Positions 25,566 through 33,736 of a stretch of DNA of 64,000 bases are shown piece after piece. The position numbers and the translations under genes were made by a program. Where the stretch lies: contig JAPOKN010000002.1 of NCBI GenBank assembly GCA_029977605.1, forward strand, positions 1-64,000, written 5' to 3'. The DNA is from Methanobacteriota archaeon. GTDB taxonomy: Archaea > Thermoplasmatota > Poseidoniia > MGIII > CG-Epi1. Below the pieces are notes generated by a model. That model saw nothing but the letters and a program-made list of their open reading frames with translations, made no database searches and was not told where the DNA came from. The stretch's first letter is position 1, and each line of letters begins with the position of its first letter.

Positions 25566-27065
25566 TTAAGGCAAGTCTTTAACCATGTAATAATCTTGCA
25601 ATTCATACCCTAATTTTTCATAATATAGTCTCGTACCTGGCCCATGTGTTACTCGAATTTTTGAATAAGCTGCAGCTTTTTCTTCAGCTATCTTCATTAA
25701 CTTACTACCTAGCCCCATATGCTGGACGCCAGTCCCTGTTTTACCTATATTTGCCGCCTGCCCGGTAACTTTTAACTCACGAACTGTAGCATTTTCATCT
25801 AATCTCAAACGCAGATATCCCAATAGTTTGGCACCTGATTCGAAAGACAAGAAATATTCGTCACCTCCACTAGACCTGTACTTAATCTCTTTTAATTCAG
25901 CAGTTGAAGGATCTATCTGGGCTCTCCATAACTCTCTACAATTAATACAATTACATTTCTTGCCTCTTGCTTTCAACTCTCTTCTTGCATATTGCCGTAA
26001 ATTCGAATTCATAACTCCTGCAATAATCTGAGGCTTAGGAATATCTCTTTGAATTCTTTGTATTCTAACATACGGAGGAACTATCTCTTTAAGGTCTGCA
26101 ATTAAACTGGCTGCTGTTTCAGTATCGTAAGGAACGAAATCACCAGGATCACGAGCCAAAGCAGAGCCTTTGACCAAAAGAGTAGGATACAATTTTAGCA
26201 TATCTGGTTGAAACTCTTCTTCTTCAAATAATCTTTTAAAATCTCTTAAATCTTTTTCAGGATTCATACCTGGCAACCCTGGCATTAAATGATAGACGAC
26301 TTTCAAACCGGCTTCTTTTAGCAATTTAGTAGCCTTAACTACATCTTCAACAAGCTGTTTTCGATTTAATTTACTGTGTACTTCATCATCAAGACACTGG
26401 ACACCAATCTCAACTCGTGTGGCTCCCTGCTTTCGCATTTGAAAAACAGACCATGGTGTGCATTCTGTTGGCCTAGTTTCAATTGTCAGAGCTACACATT
26501 TATGTTTAGCATTTCCATTTACTTGAAGTGCCTCTTCAAGAGGCAATTCTTTACCATTAAGTGTTGAAAAGGCACCCTTTAAAAATTCGTCTTGATAGTC
26601 AGGGGCTCTTGATGTAAAAGTACCTCCCATCACTATTATTTCTATTTTATCTGTAGGGTGCCCGTTTCTAATGTATTGCTCTAATCTTGATTCAACCTGT
26701 GACTTAGAATTATAGTTGTGCCTTTTACCTCTTCTCGCTGCAGGTTCGTGTCCTGTGTATGATTGAGGGCTATCATTCTTTGGCCCTCCAGGACAAAAAG
26801 TACATGTACCATGTGGGCAAGGGGCTGGCGAAGTCATAATTGCAACGGGAGTGACTCCTGCACTTGTACGCATTGGTTTTACTCTTAATAGTTTAGCTAA
26901 CTCAGGCTCTTCTTTAGGATCTATTTCAGCTAGAAGTTGATTATTTGGAGGTATTGCATCGAATTTTTCTTCTCTTGCAACTTCCAACTTAATTAGTTGT
27001 ATATCTTGTCTAGTCTTTGGCTTCTTTTCAAGAAGTCTTTTAACAACCAAACTTGCGGCTGACAC
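25566..27065 (-). CDS. elp3: Elp3, tRNA U34 carboxymethyl transferase (radical SAM + acetyltransferase)
   Basis: A 499-residue Elp3. The N-terminal segment KTRQDIQLIKLEVAREEKF contacts tRNA. The radical-SAM cluster motif CPHGTCTFCPGGP (C83, C88, C91) follows, then VIMGGTFTSR and the YHLMPGLPGMNPEKD barrel region. A Cys-rich linker (CNCINCRE near 380-387) precedes the C-terminal GNAT domain with GLGSKLMKIAEEKA. Elp3 places an acetyl-CoA-derived carboxymethyl group on wobble uridine (cm5U34). Archaea need no other Elongator subunits. The gene overlaps the M24 peptidase gene by 1 bp. Confidence 0.95.
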   Translation of the reverse strand: MSAASLVVKRLLEKKPKTRQDIQLIKLEVAREEKFDAIPPNNQLLAEIDPKEEPELAKLLRVKPMRTSAGVTPVAIMTSPAPCPHGTCTFCPGGPKNDSPQSYTGHEPAARRGKRHNYNSKSQVESRLEQYIRNGHPTDKIEIIVMGGTFTSRAPDYQDEFLKGAFSTLNGKELPLEEALQVNGNAKHKCVALTIETRPTECTPWSVFQMRKQGATRVEIGVQCLDDEVHSKLNRKQLVEDVVKATKLLKEAGLKVVYHLMPGLPGMNPEKDLRDFKRLFEEEEFQPDMLKLYPTLLVKGSALARDPGDFVPYDTETAASLIADLKEIVPPYVRIQRIQRDIPKPQIIAGVMNSNLRQYARRELKARGKKCNCINCRELWRAQIDPSTAELKEIKYRSSGGDEYFLSFESGAKLLGYLRLRLDENATVRELKVTGQAANIGKTGTGVQHMGLGSKLMKIAEEKAAAYSKIRVTHGPGTRLYYEKLGYELQDYYMVKDLP

Positions 27066-28162
27066 TAATATATCTCCTTTTTAGCCTTAGTTAAAACGAT
27101 AGGATGAGAACCGTGAGGCAAAACGTCGTCTTCTATACGAATACCGCCTTTCCCTGGAATATAAATGCCGGGCTCAATAGTAACCGCCATTGAATTTTCA
27201 ATTTTAACTCTAGATTTGTAAGTTATAGAAGGATATTCGTGAATCTCTAATCCAAAGCCATGTCCCGTGCCATGTACAAAATTAGCTCCATATCCTTTCT
27301 TTCTAATGAAATCCCGTCCTGCTTTGTCTACTTTATGACCTGTGCTGCCTTCAATCAAAGCTTCAGTAGATCTCTTATTAGCTTCCATAACAATATTATA
27401 TATTTTATTCCACTCTTCAGATGGAGAGCCTCCAACAAAATAAGTCCTAGTTATATCTGAACAGTATCCGTCCCAAAAAACTCCAAAATCACAGATAACG
27501 GGATCTCCCAATTCAAATTTTCGATCTGTATTTGAATGATGAGAATGTGCTGAGTTAGGGCCCGAAGCTACTATGGTACCAAATGAATTCTCTTGTATTC
27601 CCTTTCTTGCCATAAAATAATCTATCTCAGAACTAACCTCTTTCTCTGTAAGGCCCTCACCTGACTCGACCAAATTATGTGCAAAGGATTGCCCGGAATC
27701 TGAATGCTTAATAGCTTTCTTAATTCTATCAAGCTCTTCTTTAGATTTGATTGATCTTAATTCATTTATTTTTGAACTAACTGAAATACCAATAGATCTA
27801 CCTAGTTTTATCTTAGTATCCGCATATATTTTTTTAGCCTTAATATCCGAAAGTGTTGATTTAAGAACATCTAAAGAACTTTTACCGTCGGATTCAATAT
27901 CTGGGTAAGTGGTCCAACATCTTATGTCTTTCACGGAAGACTCATGCCTACATCTATGTTCTTCAAGTGATGAGGTTATAGCTATGGGCTCTCCTTTCTT
28001 TGGAATAACAACGTAATTCATTGTTGAACTGGGAGGGCTGCCTGGAGGAGAATCAGAATTAGCTAAATATCTTGTATTGCCAGGTAGTGCAGATACAAAT
28101 GCATCCATTTCGCCAAGATTAGTTCGAATATTATCCCATCGGTTTTTGTAATTAATCTTCAT
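27065..28162 (-). CDS. pepQ: M24 family metallopeptidase (Xaa-Pro aminopeptidase/dipeptidase type)
   Basis: A 365-residue pita-bread-fold metallopeptidase. The creatinase N-domain occupies about 1-130. The catalytic domain shows FDLGDPVICDFGVFWDGYCSD-like spacing (conserved Asp pair in CDFGVFWDGYCSDITRT), the ligand His in NFVHGTGHGFGLEIHEYP, then VTIEPGIYIPGKGGIRIEDD with the two Glu ligands. It likely removes residues before proline. It overlaps the upstream 55-aa membrane gene by 11 bp and elp3 by 1 bp. Confidence 0.92.
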   Translation of the reverse strand: MKINYKNRWDNIRTNLGEMDAFVSALPGNTRYLANSDSPPGSPPSSTMNYVVIPKKGEPIAITSSLEEHRCRHESSVKDIRCWTTYPDIESDGKSSLDVLKSTLSDIKAKKIYADTKIKLGRSIGISVSSKINELRSIKSKEELDRIKKAIKHSDSGQSFAHNLVESGEGLTEKEVSSEIDYFMARKGIQENSFGTIVASGPNSAHSHHSNTDRKFELGDPVICDFGVFWDGYCSDITRTYFVGGSPSEEWNKIYNIVMEANKRSTEALIEGSTGHKVDKAGRDFIRKKGYGANFVHGTGHGFGLEIHEYPSITYKSRVKIENSMAVTIEPGIYIPGKGGIRIEDDVLPHGSHPIVLTKAKKEIY

Positions 28163-28319
28163 GCTTCACCATCAATGATATCGCTAATTTATAGCCTGGC
28201 AACATATTGCCAAGAATCAATAAGGAAGCTATGATATAATAATTATTTAAGTAAAATGCAATTGAGCAAATAATCAGTACTGTGTACAAAATTCCAATAT
28301 AAAATTTAGTGAATTCCAT
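28152..28319 (-). CDS. Unlisted 55-aa membrane protein gene
   Basis: This gene is too short for ordinary ORF cut-offs. ATG at 28319 (one base after the preceding stop begins at 28320) runs 55 codons to TAA at 28152. The product starts MEFTKFYIGILYTVLIICSI and has two hydrophobic stretches (about 7-23 and 28-41) that would make a small two-TM hairpin, ending in a charged VKHED. GGGAG lies about 9 nt before the ATG on the minus strand. The 3' end overlaps pepQ by 11 bp. The tight packing supports real translation; function unknown. Confidence 0.6.
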   Translation of the reverse strand: MEFTKFYIGILYTVLIICSIAFYLNNYYIIASLLILGNMLPGYKLAISLMVKHED

Positions 28320-28907
28320 TTAGTCACTCCCTAGAGAAACTGGTAACTCTGGACCTAATCCAGACACATAAAAAATTGTCATAATTAGTATAGGGAAAAT
28401 TTGCATTAACAAATCATCGTCTAACCATTTGAATTTAGGTCTTTCAACTAAAACTGCCACTAGCCCACCTATTAGCGAATAGAATAAAGATCCAATAATT
28501 AGTTGATAAATTAACACACTAGCAATAAATCCTGCGAAAAAACCCTGTAAGTTTCCATATTTTTTGTTACATTCTCCAATCAGAGGATCAACGAGTGAAG
28601 CCATTATGATAGTTGAAACTGCAAATATTTCAGGGAAAACGCCAATTTCGTAAAAAAATAAGACAGTACAAGTTCCAGTAGCAAACCAAACGAAACCGGC
28701 AACCCTGTTACTTTCATACTCTCTCATCCCATCCAATGCGAAGACTCCAGACAGCCTAAAATATTCAATTAATACAATACTAAGCCAAAACACAATAACA
28801 AGATATAATCTATCAACACCAAATATATGTTCTGGAAAAAGAAAATATATTACAAAACAAGAAGCAACAGTATGATTGAAACGTCTGTAGATAGCTTGGT
28901 CAATCAT
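28320..28907 (-). CDS. Dolichol/phytol-kinase-like (CTP:polyprenol kinase-like) membrane protein
   Basis: A 195-residue polytopic membrane protein with about six TM segments. The pattern recalls the SEC59/DGK1/VTE5 CTP-dependent lipid kinase family: an N-terminal RRFNHTVAS (like the family's RKxxH), a central ASLVDPLIGECNKKYG, and near the C terminus VERPKFKWLDDDLLMQIFP (like the E...DDN region). If correct it would phosphorylate a polyprenol or diacylglycerol-type lipid. It lies 4 bp after the TFB stop. The family assignment is by motif only and is moderately sure. Confidence 0.5.
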   Translation of the reverse strand: MIDQAIYRRFNHTVASCFVIYFLFPEHIFGVDRLYLVIVFWLSIVLIEYFRLSGVFALDGMREYESNRVAGFVWFATGTCTVLFFYEIGVFPEIFAVSTIIMASLVDPLIGECNKKYGNLQGFFAGFIASVLIYQLIIGSLFYSLIGGLVAVLVERPKFKWLDDDLLMQIFPILIMTIFYVSGLGPELPVSLGSD

Positions 28908-28911
28908 TAAA

Positions 28912-29847
28912 TTAGATATGTATATCTATGTTCAAAAATTGTGCCATTTCCTTATATCTGCTTCTAATTGTAACTTCGGTTAAATCTGCCGCTCTTGCAA
29001 CATCTTTCTGCTTTCTTCTTTCATTATTTACAATAGATGCTATGTAAACTGCTGCAGCTGCAAGGGAAATTGGAACTGAGTTGGTCAGTGGAACATCTTG
29101 TGCTGCCCTTAATAAATCTCTAGCAGCCCCTTCAACTTTTGGAGACAATTCTAATTTAGAACAAATACGAGGTAAGTAATCTTCTGGTAAAGGCGGCATC
29201 GAATGCATTTTCAAAGCTTTAACCATTACCTGATATGTTCTAGAAATTTCTTTTCTTGAATAACGACTGTGCCTACTAATTTCGGTAAGAGTTCTAGGAA
29301 CTCCTTCCTGCCTACATGCTGCATATAGTGCCGCACAGGCAACCATTTCAATTGCCCTACCGCTCAAAGATTGTTCTTGTATGGCTCTTCTGTAGATGAA
29401 AGCAGCAGTCTCTTGAATCCTTCTTGGTAGCTTCAAATTCGTGGCTACAGCCTGCATTTCACGCATAGCTACTGCCATGTTTCTCTCTGCAGACTTAGAT
29501 GCGCGAGCTCTTCTTTGCCATTTTCTCATTCTGAAAAGCATTGACTGATTCTTATTCGAAATGGATCTTCCATAATAATCTCTATTAGTTGGGGAAATTT
29601 CAGTTGACAATCCTTTATCTGGAAGTGTAGTTGACATTGGAGGTCCAGCCCTTGCAAGAGCATTTTCTTGTTGCATGTCAAATGCTCTCCACTCAGGACC
29701 TGTGTCAACAATATTATCTTCTAAAACCAAACCACAATCTGCACAGACAATTTCTGCATGATCATAATCGCGTTTCAAATGTGTTCCCTTACAATCTGGA
29801 CAAGCTGTTATTTCGTCAACACTACCGTCTTCGTTTTTGTCTGCCAT
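28912..29847 (-). CDS. tfb: Transcription initiation factor IIB
   Basis: A 311-residue archaeal TFB that bridges TBP-bound promoter DNA and RNA polymerase. The zinc ribbon uses C16, C19, C35 and C38; the B-reader begins GPEWRAFD. Two cyclin folds follow (about 105-200 and 205-305) including YAACRQEGVPRTLTEIS and the recognition helix ending in VTIRSRYKEM. ATG at 29847, preceded by GAGGGA about 9 nt upstream, and by a TATA-like CTTTTTATAC (about 29885-29894). It heads the leftward operon that runs through elp3. Confidence 0.96.
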   Translation of the reverse strand: MADKNEDGSVDEITACPDCKGTHLKRDYDHAEIVCADCGLVLEDNIVDTGPEWRAFDMQQENALARAGPPMSTTLPDKGLSTEISPTNRDYYGRSISNKNQSMLFRMRKWQRRARASKSAERNMAVAMREMQAVATNLKLPRRIQETAAFIYRRAIQEQSLSGRAIEMVACAALYAACRQEGVPRTLTEISRHSRYSRKEISRTYQVMVKALKMHSMPPLPEDYLPRICSKLELSPKVEGAARDLLRAAQDVPLTNSVPISLAAAAVYIASIVNNERRKQKDVARAADLTEVTIRSRYKEMAQFLNIDIHI

Positions 29848-29918
29848 GGTTAGTTCCCTCGATGGGAGTCTCGTTGATTTAGGGGTGTATAAAAAGATTT
29901 GCTTAATCTTGAGTGTAG

Positions 29919-30350
29919 CTAAATTTGCTTCTCCATTACTATTCCGTCACAGCCATCTTGATAATAACATGGTAAAACATCTACACTAGAAAAATTTAAT
30001 TTACGGTAAAAATAAATTGCAGACGAATCTTTTCTTACTTCAAGTGTTACCTTCTTTACACCATAGCTAAGACTTCTTTCAATCATCATATTTAAAAGTT
30101 TACGACCGTAACCTTTCCTCCTAAAATCTTTTGCCAGAGCTATAATTAGAATCCTGAGCTTAGAGTTAGGCTGGATAGCACCACAAGCTACTCCAACTAT
30201 ATTATCGTCAGATCTCATAACCAAAAAACCTTCTGGCCATCGTTTCTTGATTGTAAGAAATACTCCCTTTTCATAGTTTTCAGTTATATTATCATCTAAA
30301 AATCGCATCAAATTGTCCAAATCCCCTTCTAAAAATCTATTAACTATCAT
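29919..30350 (-). CDS. GNAT family N-acetyltransferase (RimI-like)
   Basis: A 143-residue GNAT protein. The acetyl-CoA loop is FRRKGYGRKLLNMMI (about 76-90), followed by the beta5 strand KVTLEVRKDSSAIYFYRKLNF typical of RimI-type N-terminal acetyltransferases. The substrate may be protein N termini or a small amine. Its ATG overlaps the stop of the upstream transglutaminase gene, so the two are translationally coupled. Confidence 0.85.
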   Translation of the reverse strand: MIVNRFLEGDLDNLMRFLDDNITENYEKGVFLTIKKRWPEGFLVMRSDDNIVGVACGAIQPNSKLRILIIALAKDFRRKGYGRKLLNMMIERSLSYGVKKVTLEVRKDSSAIYFYRKLNFSSVDVLPCYYQDGCDGIVMEKQI

Positions 30351-31567
30351 AATTCTAGATCGAGGTCTGTTAGCTTAATCTCTCCTTGGACTTCGCACTG
30401 AGAAACATATGAATTCTCTAAATAAGTTGCCTGTGAATTGATTCCTTTGCTGCTAAAAAGATAATAGTATGAATCTAAGTCATCTCCATTACCATTATCC
30501 ACCCAATCTGATATTCGGTATGGAGGTAGCCACATGAAATATGAATTAGCAAGATCAATGTTCACAACTGTAAAGGTCCCGTCATTCAGAGGTACAACTG
30601 CATTAACCCAGGCATGCCCACCCCAATCTCTCAAATCACAGCCTGAACTTGCATCAATAAATGCTGGAATTATTCCAAGTTCAAGCCAAGCAGGGATGCC
30701 TGCAGCTCTGGCTATAGAGCTGAAGAGAATCGAAAAATCATCGCAATCACCTACTTTTCCTACAATTGTGTCTGGACAACTTTTAGGAACTGAGGATTTT
30801 TGGTACTTGTAATTATTTTCAATGTAATCAAAAATATTTTTTAATATCATTATCACATTTCCATCAGTTCCGTTAGATAATTGCAATGCCAATTGCTGAA
30901 CCTGTTCGTTACTAGGTTCAATTAACCACTCATCTTCCAAATAGTTGTCAAACTCAGCAGGAATATCACTCACTTTACCTGAATTAGAAATCTTAATATC
31001 TGGACGTATAAGATTAATTGTAGCTGTATATTCCAAACTAATGTAGTCTCGTTCAGAACCTGTCAAATTATTCCTCCATTCCATTCTCCCCTCTGGAGTA
31101 AGATTATACATTGGACTAACTTGTAAGTTATCTATGATTTGCCAATCTGTTGTATCGTACTGAGAACCGGAGGGACGGCTTTCTGGAACACTAAGTGTTA
31201 AGGTATATTCTGCTTCATCGCCTTCATCTAAGAAGACTTCAAAATTTCTTACGTAAGTCAATGTTATCTGCTCTGGTATTGTGTAGTATGGAGTATTAAT
31301 TTCATCCCAGTAATCCATTCCATCACTTAACAAAACTTGGGTTTGCGGTGAAGCAAAAAGACCAACAACAAGTAACAGAGCTATTAGCTTCTTTGGAATG
31401 TAACTAAAGATACTTCGAGATGGTAATGATGATTTAGACTCCTGAGTTGATATTTCAACTTTAGGAGGAGTAAACATCGCCTCTCTTCCAGGAATCATCA
31501 TTCTACAATTAGAACACTTTGCATCTTGCTCTTTAATTACAAAACCACAAAAATCACAAAGCTTCAT
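30347..31567 (-). CDS. Zinc-ribbon membrane protein with external transglutaminase-like domain
   Basis: A 406-residue protein. A short N-terminal zinc ribbon (LCDFCGFVIKEQDAKCSNC) is followed by a single TM segment near 59-77, then an outside region. The transglutaminase-like cysteine-protease fold has its catalytic Cys in KVGDCDDFSILFSS near 266-279, His in GGHAWVNAVVP near 315-325 and Asp in NIDLANSYF. A beta-rich segment precedes it (about 95-200). Topology places the zinc ribbon inside and the catalytic domain outside. It could cleave or crosslink cell-surface protein; the substrate is unknown. Confidence 0.8.
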   Translation of the reverse strand: MKLCDFCGFVIKEQDAKCSNCRMMIPGREAMFTPPKVEISTQESKSSLPSRSIFSYIPKKLIALLLVVGLFASPQTQVLLSDGMDYWDEINTPYYTIPEQITLTYVRNFEVFLDEGDEAEYTLTLSVPESRPSGSQYDTTDWQIIDNLQVSPMYNLTPEGRMEWRNNLTGSERDYISLEYTATINLIRPDIKISNSGKVSDIPAEFDNYLEDEWLIEPSNEQVQQLALQLSNGTDGNVIMILKNIFDYIENNYKYQKSSVPKSCPDTIVGKVGDCDDFSILFSSIARAAGIPAWLELGIIPAFIDASSGCDLRDWGGHAWVNAVVPLNDGTFTVVNIDLANSYFMWLPPYRISDWVDNGNGDDLDSYYYLFSSKGINSQATYLENSYVSQCEVQGEIKLTDLDLEL

Positions 31568-31597
31568 AATTACTAATTTAGAAAAACGTTAATAAAA

Positions 31598-31843
31598 TTA
31601 TACAGAACCTGAACGGCTATTTCTTATCTCGTTTAAAATCAAAACAACCACACCAACAGCAAGTACGTATGCACTTGTTTCTCGACCAACTGCCTCGGCC
31701 AACTCCACAACAATTATTGCCAATAAACACGCAAGCATAACTCCCCATCTAGAGATTTGAATGGCATTACTGTCTTCTGCGTCAAAGTATCGAATAAGTC
31801 CTGCTGCAGACTGAAAACCTTGTGTCTTCTTTTCTTTTGCCAT
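31598..31843 (-). CDS. secG: Preprotein translocase Sec61beta subunit, with an extra TM segment
   Basis: An 81-residue protein. Residues 7-40 fit archaeal Sec61beta: a polar start, then GFQSAAGLIRYFDAEDSN (family form xxSAGLIRYFxxE), then the TM segment GVMLACLLAIIVVELAEAV. Sec61beta associates with SecYE in the membrane. Unlike the usual 50-60-residue single-TM subunit, a second hydrophobic stretch AYVLAVGVVVLILNEI follows. It lies 30 bp upstream of the transglutaminase gene on the same strand. Confidence 0.75.
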   Translation of the reverse strand: MAKEKKTQGFQSAAGLIRYFDAEDSNAIQISRWGVMLACLLAIIVVELAEAVGRETSAYVLAVGVVVLILNEIRNSRSGSV

Positions 31844-31924
31844 AATTTTTCGACTCGATAGTCTTATTTAAAATTAATCAGCATAACTATAATACCACAT
31901 TTCCAATAAAACATACGGTATAAG

Positions 31925-32179
31925 ATGTATTGTAGAATGTGTATCGATGTTCATGGATTAACTCCAACTAAATTAAATCAGCCTTCCGAAGCTGAGTTTT
32001 TGGTATCACACTGTTATGAAGGTGATCTAAGACACAAGCATGATGAAAACCAAGGTTTCATACAACCAATGTGTGGTTCATGCGTTGAAAGAATAAAGAA
32101 AAATCCTGATTTATTTATTTTTTCGGTATACGACATAAATCTTAAAGAAAAGAATACTGTAGAGGAAGATAATGAGTGA
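31925..32179 (+). CDS. Small Cys/His-rich protein, probably zinc-binding
   Basis: An 84-residue soluble protein with two CxxC pairs (C3/C6 in MYCRMCIDVHG, and CGSC near 50-53) and an intervening CYEGDLRHKHDE segment, a layout suggesting one or two zinc sites. No family recognised. It overlaps the following membrane gene by 8 bp and diverges from the Sec61beta gene across 81 bp. Confidence 0.65.
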   Translation: MYCRMCIDVHGLTPTKLNQPSEAEFLVSHCYEGDLRHKHDENQGFIQPMCGSCVERIKKNPDLFIFSVYDINLKEKNTVEEDNE

Positions 32180-32462
32180 TTTCAAAGAAAATGTTGAAAA
32201 ATTAAATGTTAGAGGTATAGTATTGTCATCTGTAATGACTGCTTTTGGTCTCGTAGTCGCTTTGGTCTGGAAAGACACAATAATTGCAACTGTAGAGTAT
32301 TTGCTACCCAACACTGACGATGGAACTCTGCAAGGAATGTACATAAGTGCAATTGCTGTAACTGTATTGGTAATGGCCTTAGCTAAATTTGCAATAACTT
32401 TGAATGAAAGAGTCGAAAAAGAAATTGATAGGGTACAATCTTATTTTGATGATGAAGATTAA
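32172..32462 (+). CDS. Two-TM protein, DUF5654-like
   Basis: A 96-residue protein. TM1 is near 17-35 (VLSSVMTAFGLVVALVWKD) and TM2 near 55-75 (YISAIAVTVLVMALAKFA), with a charged helical tail. The pattern of a Trp-Lys/Asn-Asp after TM1 recalls DUF5654 family proteins, which have no known function. It overlaps the upstream Cys-rich gene by 8 bp, and the pair form a two-gene operon. Confidence 0.6.
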   Translation: MSDFKENVEKLNVRGIVLSSVMTAFGLVVALVWKDTIIATVEYLLPNTDDGTLQGMYISAIAVTVLVMALAKFAITLNERVEKEIDRVQSYFDDED

Positions 32463-32473
32463 ACCAAATAATC

Positions 32474-33736
32474 TTAAAATATAATAGTCTCGTCCCTGGC
32501 AGGACCTAGTGAGACTATACTAATTGGAATACCTAAACTTTCGGATATAAAGTCTAGGAAATTTTTCATTTCGTCTGGAATAATACCTTTAGAAATATCT
32601 ATTCCAGATGATGACCAACCTTTGAAAGTTCTGTATACTGGTTCACATTTTGCAAGATAAGATAATGAAGAAGGAAAGTGATTGATTTCTAAGCCAGTGT
32701 TATCTTTGTAGGCTACGCACACTTTAATTTCTTCCATATCTGATAGTATGTCTAACTTCATTATTGATAAAGACGTAAACCCACAAATTCTATGAGATAA
32801 CTCCAACATGACTAAATCTAGCCAACCACATCTCCTTGGCCTACCTGTAGTTGTACCAAATTCTTGACCTTTATCTCTTATCATTTCACCAACTTCGTCG
32901 TCTAGTTCTGTAGGGAAAGGTCCTGAACCGACTCTTGTCAAATATGCTTTTGTGACTCCTACCACGTCAGTAATTTTTGAGGGAGCAATACCTGAACCCA
33001 GAGCTGCACCTGCAGTGGTTGGGCTCGAAGATGTAACAAAGGGATATGTTCCATATTCAATATCGATATGAACGCCTTGAGCGCCTTCAAGTAATATGTT
33101 TTCTCCGTTAGAAATATGTTTATTAACTAACAATGAAGTATCGGTTATGAATTCGCCCAATTTATTCCTCCACTCCCTACACAAATCCAACAAACCCTCA
33201 ATTGTCAAATCATTTTGTGCTCCATAATGATCTAGTAAAGCCAGATTGCGTGGAAGTGCCTTTTCCAAGCGCTCAATAATGGTATTATCATCTAAAAGAT
33301 CACCCATTCTAATTCCGATTCTAGAAGCTTTATCTGAATAACAAGGACCTATCCCATTCCCAGTTGTACCTATCATTGACTTACCCTTAGAACTTTCTTC
33401 TCCACCATCTAATAACTTATGGTATGGCATTATGACATGGGCCCTATCTGAAATCAAAAGTTGACCCCTTTCGCCATCAAGATTATCTAACTCTTTAAGC
33501 AACACATCGGGATTAACAACAACGCCATTCCCAATTATGCTAATAACCTCTTTTCTAAGAATACCTGACGGCAGAAGATGTAACTTATGCTTTTTACCAC
33601 CTACAACAATTGTGTGCCCAGCATTATTACCGCCTTGAGACCTAGCTACAACCTTAGAATTATCTGCTAAATAATCTGTAACTTTACCTTTGCCTTCATC
33701 ACCCCATTGAGCGCCTATAATTGTTGTTACTTTCAA
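32474..33736 (-). CDS. purA: Adenylosuccinate synthetase
   Basis: A 420-residue GTP-dependent enzyme joining IMP and aspartate on the route to AMP. Residues 9-20 carry GAQWGDEGKGKV, the P-loop-like motif; GNNAGHTIVV supplies the catalytic His; IGTTGNGIGPCYSDKASR and the GVTKAYLTRVGSGPFPTE segment are both diagnostic. The start is TTG at 33736, since no ATG lies before the conserved N terminus. It overlaps the upstream transporter stop by 4 bp. Confidence 0.95.
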   Translation of the reverse strand: MKVTTIIGAQWGDEGKGKVTDYLADNSKVVARSQGGNNAGHTIVVGGKKHKLHLLPSGILRKEVISIIGNGVVVNPDVLLKELDNLDGERGQLLISDRAHVIMPYHKLLDGGEESSKGKSMIGTTGNGIGPCYSDKASRIGIRMGDLLDDNTIIERLEKALPRNLALLDHYGAQNDLTIEGLLDLCREWRNKLGEFITDTSLLVNKHISNGENILLEGAQGVHIDIEYGTYPFVTSSSPTTAGAALGSGIAPSKITDVVGVTKAYLTRVGSGPFPTELDDEVGEMIRDKGQEFGTTTGRPRRCGWLDLVMLELSHRICGFTSLSIMKLDILSDMEEIKVCVAYKDNTGLEINHFPSSLSYLAKCEPVYRTFKGWSSSGIDISKGIIPDEMKNFLDFISESLGIPISIVSLGPARDETIIF

